Assembly (NCBI GenBank): GCA_028023455.1
Contig: JAQFVV010000274.1
Span: 184,001 to 248,000, forward strand
Reading direction: 5' to 3'
DNA from: Epiperipatus broadwayi
Lineage: Eukaryota; Onychophora; Udeonychophora; Euonychophora; Peripatidae
Length of the DNA: 64,000 nt
This document shows, piece by piece, positions 56,374 through 64,000 of the stretch (within the stretch, counting starts at the first letter, position 1; each line of letters begins with the position of its first letter). The notes beneath the pieces were generated by a model. It was given only the letters and a program-made list of their open reading frames with translations, ran no database searches and was not told the DNA's origin. Made by a program: the position numbers and the translations under genes.

Positions 56374-57240
56374 TATTATCCAATCAAGTTCAATATAAGT
56401 TTATTAAATGCTCCATAGATCAGATATAATGAAGCTCCTGCAGGCCAGAAGTCACAGTTCAATAAATCATTAACATAATTTTATTTTGCAGTATATGAAA
56501 TGATGAATAGTTGTTATTTGTTTTTAAAATACGGCAATTATATGGTGATTTTTGTTTTGGCTTTATTTGTATTTTGCGATGTTTGTAATTTTGCCATTTT
56601 TTCCAAAACAAAAATGTACAAATATTTCAATCAAATCTTGTATTGTAAATTATTTACAAGAAGGTCAAAATATTGGTAAAGAAAAGGTATATCAAATGTC
56701 AAAATATGTCAAAAGATGAGTAAAAGTCATATCATATGTCCAAATATTTTTAAAAATGCGGAGATAATGTAAAAATATTTTAATAAAATTTGGACAAATT
56801 GGGAAAAATATTTTTAAAAAAATTGGAGAAAATGTAAAAATAATTTAATTAAAAATATAGTCAGGCCTGGATCGATATAATTGTGTGTTTTTAGCAGAGA
56901 AACAATGCCACCAAGCTGCTTGCCTGGTAAACCGATTAGTACCAATATAACCTACATTGTTTAAAAAGAAAATCATATGGTATTTAAAAAGAAATTTTTT
57001 TTCCAGGAATTAAATGATTTAAAATTCTAAACTGCCAATGCACGGAGTTTAAGAAATATATATATATGTTATAATTTAAAAATGTAACTTAATACACTGT
57101 ACAGGCTTATACACACCTGCACATCCTTAATAATGGTCAAACACAAATTTGTCCATAATGTTATTTTCAATAATTAATGATAGTTCCGACACAATTGAAA
57201 TAAAATATCTATATAAAAATAATATATATTTTTTTATGAA
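56374..57240. other. AT-rich spacer with degenerate short repeats
   Basis: 56640-56850 holds loose repeats of ATATGTCAAAATAT and GTAAAAATATTTTAAT. Nothing coding. Confidence 0.45.
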
Positions 57241-57280
57241 CCGGTTTTTAACCTACATTAGGGCCTTTTCAAAATACACT
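57241..57280 (-). other. PLE-type terminal motif (weak)
   Basis: Minus strand: TTTTGAAAAGGCCCTAATGT then AGGTTAAAAACCGG. CCTA-ATG-TAGG forms a small stem behind TTGAAAA; the 3' flank is AAAAA rather than GAAA. Confidence 0.35.
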
Positions 57281-57650
57281 TTTCTAATACAATCACATGA
57301 CCCTTATATCTATCAATACTTCCTTTAATGTTCATTTCACATAATCATTTTTTATTATCATGTAATCTATTTACATATATATTGTATAGTTTATTTACAT
57401 ATGGTACAAATATATTGGCATTTGGGTAAAAGCTAAAGGAAAAAGTAAAGTTAGTGATCTTATTAAAAAGACGCAATTAAATTTTTTTGTTTGTATAATT
57501 TTTTTTTAAAACGTACAATGAAAGTTATATTTTTTATTCATATTTTTTTTTTATCTAATGAGAAATAAAGGTAAAAATTGGAAAGAACAAAAGACACAAA
57601 AATTACTAATCCTGATAAGCTAAAAGAAAAATCTTTTTGGTCTTAATTAA

Positions 57651-57960
57651 TGATGGCAGAACTTAGTAACTGAAAAATACAAAATAATGCACAAGATTAT
57701 TATGTGTATTTTTAACAAAAGCAAAAAGTATGCGCAGAAGTCTGAAAACTGGATCTCGAGTATAAAAAGAGGAGACCAGTTTGATCAGGGTCTTGTCTAT
57801 TTTTTTGGTTGGTCCTGGATAACAAAATATATCCAGGACCATTCCACACTGAAATAATTCTGCATGTTGGAATGGACCGAGGCTTTTGCTGACATCGTTC
57901 CTGAAAACGGACATGAGAAAAGCTTCCATGACTAGCCATTAGGACAGACCAAGATCACTT
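57651..57960 (+). promoter_or_regulatory. TATA-like box and perfect 12-bp hairpin
   Basis: CGAGTATAAAAAGAGG at ~57757 is a good TATA box on the plus strand. 50 bp downstream, TGGTCCTGGATA (57810-57821) pairs perfectly with TATCCAGGACCA (57830-57841) around an 8-base loop. The local composition is more balanced than the flanks. It could be a solo LTR or a pol II promoter; neither is proven. Frames on the minus strand here look fortuitous. Confidence 0.3.
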
Positions 57961-58985
57961 ATAACTGATGGCCATGAGCTCCTTCTACCACAGAAAAAAC
58001 AATGCATGGTTACCCATAACCTACATAAACTTATCGGAGGCAACAATTTTCTGATTGTGACTTAAAGTTTGCAAACAATTCTCCCTATAAGCTTATAATA
58101 TAATCTGGATATAGTCTTAATTTTCTTATTAAAGAGATTGTCATTTTAAAATAACTTTATAGAAGAAATTTCTAAGTGAATATTGTTTATTCGTTTTAAT
58201 TATTTTATCTAATTAGTTGATTTAATATCTGGATTAACGTGCACTCTTGAATTTTATTTAATTATTTATCTTAAAAATATTTTTAAGTTTGTTAGAATGA
58301 AATATTTTGCTTTCATACTTTTTCATTGTACATTATTAATGTTTATTAAATTTAGAAGGCTTAGTTTATTAGAACAGATAATTTACCTTTTCGAATACTT
58401 AGCAATTAAATCCCGGTATATAATTCTATAAATTATAACTAAGTTACGGGAAATGAAAATCCCAATCGTTTACTTCATTTTCTGTTAAGTTACGATATGT
58501 TTGATGCTGTATCAGTGAGTCTAATGACTCTGGAGCCCTCATTTATAAATTAAAAACTGATTTTGTTGGCAATTGTAATCGTAACAATTTTTAGGTAGAG
58601 TTGATCAGGAAATATAATTATGTTTATAGAAATATGAATGAAATATTTGCATTTTCTGTACTCATAGCTTGATTACCTTTCACTAAATTTACGGTGAGTA
58701 AAAGAAGGCCTACCAAAATCTAGTAAAGTATGGAAAATGTTACAATATATACTTCCCCCTCTATTTTTATATACATTATTTTTATACAATAAATAAAATT
58801 ACATTAAATACAATTCAATAATTATATATACACATACTCTATACACTAAACTAAATTATATATCATTTCTCATATATTTCTATTAACCATATCTTCAAAT
58901 ATAACCTTATTTATTTATAGTTAACTAATTATTTACATTAATTAATTATTTACATATATCAAATATATTTAAAAAAACAATTAAA
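57961..58985. other. AT-rich spacer
   Basis: No gene, repeat or inverted structure that I can support. Confidence 0.4.
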
Positions 58986-58989
58986 AAAC

Positions 58990-59560
58990 AAAAACAAATC
59001 AACCATATATTAAATTTTTCAGTTATCCTTTAATGCCCATTTACTACTCAACTTTGTAGGTACTTTAACTAAATTAACACATTTACTCATATTCTTTTGA
59101 ATATATACTGTCTCATAATATTTCCTTTGATTATAATGTTTAACTTATTTTATAACTTCCATATCTTCAATAAATCCCACTCTATGGCCAGTATTCAAAT
59201 TATGAATGTATACTCCTGAATTCGTATCCTTTCTATCAATAGCCCTATTATGCCAATTTCCCCTCTCTATTGCTGTTTTTCCTGTTTGACCTATATATAT
59301 TTTATTGCTATTCTTACAAATTATTTTGTATACCAATCGTATTTTACTTTTCTATTATTCTCTTTTTACATTAGATATCAATTTTTCCAATGATTTACTA
59401 TTCTTCCAAGCAGTTCTTATATTCTCATTTAACTTCTTTTTTCCTAAAATCTTAAATACATCTTTATATTAAGGTATTGATATCCATTTATTATTGAACC
59501 ATCCATCTTTGTTTTTATTTTCTTTCCCCATATTTTACTTTATCTTTACACCTGCACAAA
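58990..59560 (-). pseudogene. C-terminal fragment of a Penelope-like element
   Basis: GIY-YIG nuclease (59145-59336): MVYKIICKNSNKIYIGQTGK, IERGNWHNRAID, VYIHNLNTGHRVGF, preceded in other frames by a linker (RTAWKNSKSLEKLISNVK, DGWFNNKWISIP) up to ~59540 and followed by a tail (YNQRKYYETVYIQ). Same subfamily as the 46.3-47.7 kb element (GMVYKIICGICKRVYYGHT). The RT is missing, so it is a severely 5'-truncated copy. Confidence 0.75.
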
Positions 59561-59576
59561 TAATGTAATATATAAG

Positions 59577-59690
59577 GGGCTCAGACTTTCATACAACCCT
59601 CAACTCTCCATGCCTTCTCATATTGGTGATCCACCTGATCACACACATGTTGAAAAGATAAATAATCACCAATATATATATATAATTATA
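59577..59690 (+). repeat. Dispersed repeat shared with 27.17 kb
   Basis: GGGGCTCAGACTTTCATACA, CTCAACTCTCCATGCC, then TTGAAAAGATAAATAATCAC and CCAATATA. Matches 27165-27270 in the same orientation. Confidence 0.65.
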
Positions 59691-59794
59691 AATTGAAATA
59701 ATATTTTTAACAGTTTGCAAACAATTACAAACAATCCTTAAATCTGCAGAAGTACTTTCGGTTACTTTCTAACCTGCCTCAACAGCCATTAAAT

Positions 59795-61395
59795 TCAAAA
59801 ACAAAAGCAGAAGGAAATGTCATCATTCAAATTCCACGAATCTCGTATTTTAATGTTAGAAGCTTGTCGATTTATTAAATGTATTTTATTCCTGTTTATA
59901 AAAATTGCCTCTTTAATTTTTCTTTTACTATGGTTTCTCTCTTCATGAAGAATTTTCACATTTTCAAAATTAAATTTAAATTTATATTTACATGTTTTTT
60001 CGTGATCAAAGAAAACTGAAGGAGATATTAAATCACTATAATTTTTATTTTTTACACGCTTATATAACAATTCATGTTCCTTCAATCTTTTCTCAATACT
60101 GGACTTAGATTTTCACGTATATATGATAGCATACAATCACAAAAAATTTGATATATGACATTACTTTTTTGTTTGACAGGTACAACATCCGTAGAATTAT
60201 TGACTAATTTATTAATATTATTTGGAACATAGAATGAAACATTAAACACATTCTTATATAAATCCTTAAAAAATTTCACTTGTGGATTTGAAATAAATGG
60301 AATAGATATCCATTTTTTACCATTACTCTTCATTTCTTTTAAATTATAATAATTTTTTTTAAAATTGACATAAATTATTGTTTATTTGTTCCATTTTATA
60401 ACCAACATCAAGCAATTTCTTGGCAAATATCTCAATATTTTTCAGTTTATCACTTTGGTAACGACATAATTTTTCATTCCGAAACAAAAAAGATTTAAAA
60501 CTTGCCATCTTATGCATCATTGGTACTTTTGATTTACAATTTATATATCCTCTTTTTTGCAGTGACGTAATAATTAGTTTATAATTTAATATACTGTTAT
60601 CTCTTGTGATCATTAAATCTAAAGAGTTAATCTTATTGTCCTGTTCTTTTTTAATAGTCCATTTCAAGCCATTCAACTTATTTAATTCCTGTATAAGCAA
60701 ATTTATACTATTAGTATTTCCAAAAACATCATCCACATATCTTTTGTAAATTTTAATATCTCCAAAAATACACATATTTAAAATATGACTCTCATATGTA
60801 GATAAAACGAAATTGCAAACTTGTGCAACTACAAGCAAACCCATAGGCCAACCTTTAGGCATTTTATAATATTGACCTTCAAAACATGCAACAATGTTAT
60901 CATTAAAAATTTTTAAAGAGTCAATGATAAATTTTATCTTATATTTACAAATACTTTTACTTTTTAATGCATGTTCAATTATTTTTATGGAATTCATTCT
61001 ATCAATAGATCCATACATTTTTGTAATATCCAATGAAGCGATAACATCATTTTCATCAATCATTAAATTTTTAATACTACTTACAAAGTCAAACGATGAA
61101 GCAATAGTATTTTCTCCAAATCCTAAAAAGTCTTGTAAAAGTTTACCAATATATTTAAAGTCTGATATATGAAGGAACCACCAAAATCTATCATAACTTG
61201 CAAAGGATTACCTTCTTTATGTAACTTTATATTTGCAAAAATACGAGGACATATAGCAAAAGAAGGATATATCATATAGTATACATTATTGTTTAAAACT
61301 TTATTTTTAGCACTTTTTAAAATATTGTTAATAAATTTTATTCTTTGACCATCCATATTATAATCTTCAATCAAAAAGAAAACAAGTTTGTCCAT
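59795..61395 (-). pseudogene. Penelope-like element: RT with intact YVDD and GIY-YIG nuclease
   Basis: 61123-61395: CPRIFANIKLHKEGNPLQ with MIDFGGSF, the N-terminal palm block. 60359-61063: ASLDITKMYGSIDRMNSIKI (first Asp), KMPKGWPMGLLVVAQVCNFV, and KRYVDDVFGNTN (intact catalytic box), thumb and the linker DVGYKMEQINNN. 60082-60333: the start of the nuclease, KSNVIYQIFCDC, LSYIRENLSPVL (the second half of GIY-YIG reads SYIRE). 59795-60085: the nuclease C-terminus, FENVKILHEERNHSKRKIKE with the conserved Glu. Four frames, so at least three breaks. Same subfamily as the elements at 9.2 and 24.6 kb (KELYGS, NFGG). A terminal motif lies upstream at 62.17 kb. Confidence 0.83.
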
Positions 61396-62581
61396 TTGTA
61401 TTTTAATTTTATTAATATATTGAGATTTCGTGCGTATCTGCTTATGGCACCGGAACTGTTTCTTCCCTTCCTATTACACATAATTCTTCTAATAAATAGA
61501 GTATATCAGTTCTCCCATTTATAATTTTTCTTGGGTTTAAATTCAGTCATGGAATACTGGACTACCTGATTCAATATTTATTAGTAGATTAATTTTTTTT
61601 TCTTCACCCTTCAAATGCAGGTGAATGTTTTCTTTTACTTAAAATATCGCATTTCTCCCCAATCACTCATAAGGTATAGAATATTTTTAATTTCAGACAA
61701 GACATTTTCTTTTTCTGTATGATATGTGGCTCTAAGGTGGGTCAGAAAGCCCAAGATGAAATCTATATAGATCTTTAACCTGCCATTCTGTTTTCACTCT
61801 TCAAAAAAAAACTATATTAAAAAAAAAGATTTTAAATTGATATATGGCAGAATTAAAACGCTCGTCTTTTCCTAGTTTCAATATTTACAAAATCCTTTTT
61901 AACTCATTTTTCAGACTGGTTTTATACTTTATTTTTCAGTTAGAGTGATCAGTAACAAACAATATAAGTAACTTGCACCTACGTGATTTTCCGGTGTTTT
62001 TCTCTAACTGTTGGTTAATAAAAAAAATAAATTCAGACTAATATGATTTTTGGAAATCTTAATTTGTTTTTCAAGTAAAATTATCTTAAACATTTCCTTT
62101 CTCACTCTGCTGGCAAATATCACACTCCTATAATACTCCATCTCTTTTTTTAATCTACCTGATGTGAAGATTTTAAGCTGTCAGAGCTTTATCAAAACAA
62201 AGAGTCTTTACTGCAACCAGAACCTCTGAGTAAGAAAAAAAAAGTTTAACAGAATAGTCTTTTTTTTTTCAACACGTGTAACTGTAGATTTATTTATGCA
62301 ATATACACACACTATCATTCAAATCATTTATAAAACTGGCCCAGTACAATAATATGAATGCTTTTTAGAAATTATATTTTTAATATTTAAAATTAAATTC
62401 TTACAACTTTTAAACCCCAAATTATAATCATAGAAAAACAAAGACACATAGAATAAAATATTAGAATCTAGTAAATGTAGGTCAGTTTGAAGAAAGTTAA
62501 TATTTGAAATATAAAATGATAACTAAATAACTTACACACACACTGCCTATATATGTGTTATAACCCTATATAAAAAATTAA
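61396..62581. other. Spacer upstream of the PLE
   Basis: Contains the terminal motif at 62169-62198 and otherwise A/T-rich DNA. No gene seen. Confidence 0.4.
62169..62198 (-). other. PLE-type terminal motif (weak)
   Basis: Minus strand: TTTTGATAAAGCTCTGACAG then CTTAAAATC. AGCT/AGCT stem with a 5-base loop behind TTGATAA; the 3' flank is TAAAA. Position upstream of the 59.8-61.4 kb element fits a 5' pLTR. Confidence 0.35.
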
Positions 62582-62779
62582 CTATTGAATAAGAAGGTGT
62601 GTACTATTTAGAGTTTTATCAATATACAAACAACTAAATAACATAACTGTTGCCCCACTCTCTGTCTTAGGCCCTATAGAATTTGACCCTGTAGGCTTTA
62701 AACTTGGGTGCCTTACAGCTTCCTTTCCTATATAAAAATGTGATGATGATTTTGGTTCCACATTTTCTTTCATGCACAC
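62582..62779 (-). other. 65-codon frame, unrecognised
   Basis: Frame MCMKENVEPKSSSHFYIGKE onward, with ATVMLFSCLYIDK near the end. Composition is less AT-driven than neighbours, so it may be a decayed exon or transposon piece, but I see no motif. The remainder to 63180 is AT-rich with a TA run at ~62820. Confidence 0.2.
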
Positions 62780-63189
62780 TACTATATATTTAGCTAGTGA
62801 CTAAATTGTAATGGCACTATATATATATATATCATGCTATACTAGCACTATATAACATATGATAATTACAAATAAAAAAGTTTTTCATTATCATTGATTA
62901 CAACCCAATCCATAATTAATTTTCTACACATTTTTTTAAATAAGTCATCGGCATTTATTTCAATGGTTCTTATAAATATATTGTAAAATTTTGAGCCAAA
63001 GTAACATTTTTGATACCTATAATGGGGTTTAAACTGTATTGGTTCAATAAATCAAGCAAAATTCATGGTTTAGTCACCATTATTGTTCAAAAATCTTTTT
63101 TTTTTGTTTTGCTTATTTTTAAAATAATAATGTAAAATATGTACCATAAATAATTGATTTATAGTTAAAAGTCCAGCACATTTATGTAA

Positions 63190-63730
63190 GTCAAATGTGT
63201 TTAAATTCAAAGTTTAAACAAAATAATTCTTTATTCATGTTAGAAAATCATTGTTCACATAAGTATTGTAAATCCAAAGATACTGAGAATACCAAATGCA
63301 ATTTTTTTCAACTCATGATATGAATCTGGAAGACTATTCCAAGTAGTAAAAATCATTGTCTGCCTTCTGTAGGTTTTTTTTTTGCACTGCTGATTCTATG
63401 AAAGCTGACTACATTTTTTTCCAGTTCTTTCATTTCAATACCAAGGTGAACAAATTTGAGGCTCCATAAATCTTTGCTTATCAAATCTAGCAATTGTATT
63501 TCAGAATTACGTCCATTAATAGTATATACAAGCACTTTAACATGCTGGGTGAAGCAGCTGTTATTGGTAAGAAAACAATCAAAGTAAATTAATATAGAAC
63601 TAGCGCTTTCAAAGTTTTGTCTTTCATATTCATAGGCAAAACAGATTTTAAATTGTGATATTGATAAATGGTAATGTATGTAAATACATATGTAAGTTAA
63701 TATGTCCATTTTCTGGAGATAGCCAAACAT
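63190..63730 (-). pseudogene. hAT transposase C-terminal fragment
   Basis: Frame 63353-63730 holds SEIQLLDLISKDLWSLKF, which matches the '.ELQ.ELIDLQ.D..LK.KF' block of GTF2IRD2/SCAND3-type hAT transposases. Past its stop, in shifted frames, SYHELKKIAFGILSIFG and then YLCEQ with FSNMNKEL reproduce the hAT dimerisation hallmark ('..A..ILSIFGSTYLCEQ.FS.M'). At least two frameshifts and a stop in the FS motif. No catalytic N-terminal half in the window, unless it continues beyond 64000 in decayed form. Confidence 0.6.
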
Positions 63731-64000
63731 GTGTCACTTCTATTGATCACTTTGTTATCATTGATGGTAAAATACACATTCTTTTATCTTTCTTTTGTAA
63801 TCATTAGCCTCAGTGCACACTATTTTGGGGTTGCAGCATTCGAACATAAGACCGGTGTGTTTCTCATATTCAAAAAATATTGAGATGGTATTGTTCTTTT
63901 TTGCTCTTCCGTATTATGGAAAAAGTTTATCTTTTTTCGGAATTTAATTTCACCAAACTCTATAAAACTTTACATCCTAACTCACTGTTTCCTTTATCCT
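63731..64000. other. Right-edge sequence, unassigned
   Basis: Upstream side of the hAT fragment. Translations contain no motif that I can match with confidence. Confidence 0.3.

Overview
This is a eukaryotic, very AT-rich, gene-poor stretch of DNA, almost certainly from an invertebrate animal. That rests on the mix of mobile-element families: Penelope-like elements (PLEs) with a C-terminal GIY-YIG nuclease, LINEs with PHD or zinc-knuckle ORF1 proteins, a Ty3/gypsy element with 2.1-kb LTRs, mariner, hAT and Merlin (ISXO2-like) DNA transposons, and a tRNA-type SINE. An arthropod is plausible, but the sequence does not decide it. I see no prokaryotic gene arrangement, operon or CRISPR array. The only possible host coding sequence is a partial ORF at the left edge and one or two small exon candidates near 40.4 and 45.5 kb.

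Layout. 0-0.75 kb: an unidentified open reading frame running off the left edge. 1.1-5.3 kb: tandem repeats, two fold-back elements and a frameshifted Merlin transposase. 5.9-8.2 kb: a decayed plus-strand gypsy element. 8.9-10.5 kb: a hAT fragment abutting a PLE. 10.7-12.1 kb: a SINE and one copy of an anonymous ~1-kb repeat whose inverted partner lies at 41.1-42.0 kb. 12.4-17.4 kb: two dead LINEs separated by a 570-bp fold-back. 18.0-20.5 kb: a PLE split by a mariner. 20.6-27.2 kb: LINE fragments with a PLE between them. 27.46-38.84 kb: one nearly complete gypsy retrotransposon on the minus strand, followed at once by a 500-N assembly gap. 39.5-39.7 kb: a palindrome made of PLE-type terminal sequence. 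42.6-47.7 kb: two PLEs, the first nearly complete. 47.9-53.7 kb: a SINE, satellites, MITEs and Merlin derivatives. 53.9-56.4 kb: a LINE carrying a 556-bp fold-back. 59.0-62.2 kb: two PLEs. 63.2-63.7 kb: the end of a hAT transposase.

The elements do not form a pathway; they form a nested insertion history (mariner in PLE, fold-back in LINE, PLE probably in LINE, gypsy in a fold-back). Three features stand out. (1) Nearly all protein-coding transposon remnants, including all seven PLE copies and all LINEs, point to the minus strand. (2) PLE termini repeatedly carry a small stem flanked by UUGANAA and GAAA-like bases, resembling a variant hammerhead ribozyme core. (3) The gypsy element has LTRs that are nearly identical over ~1.93 kb but strongly different over the last ~165 bp, and both breaks in its pol frame coincide with Illumina-adapter-like sequence. 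Together these say that part of the apparent decay is an assembly problem.
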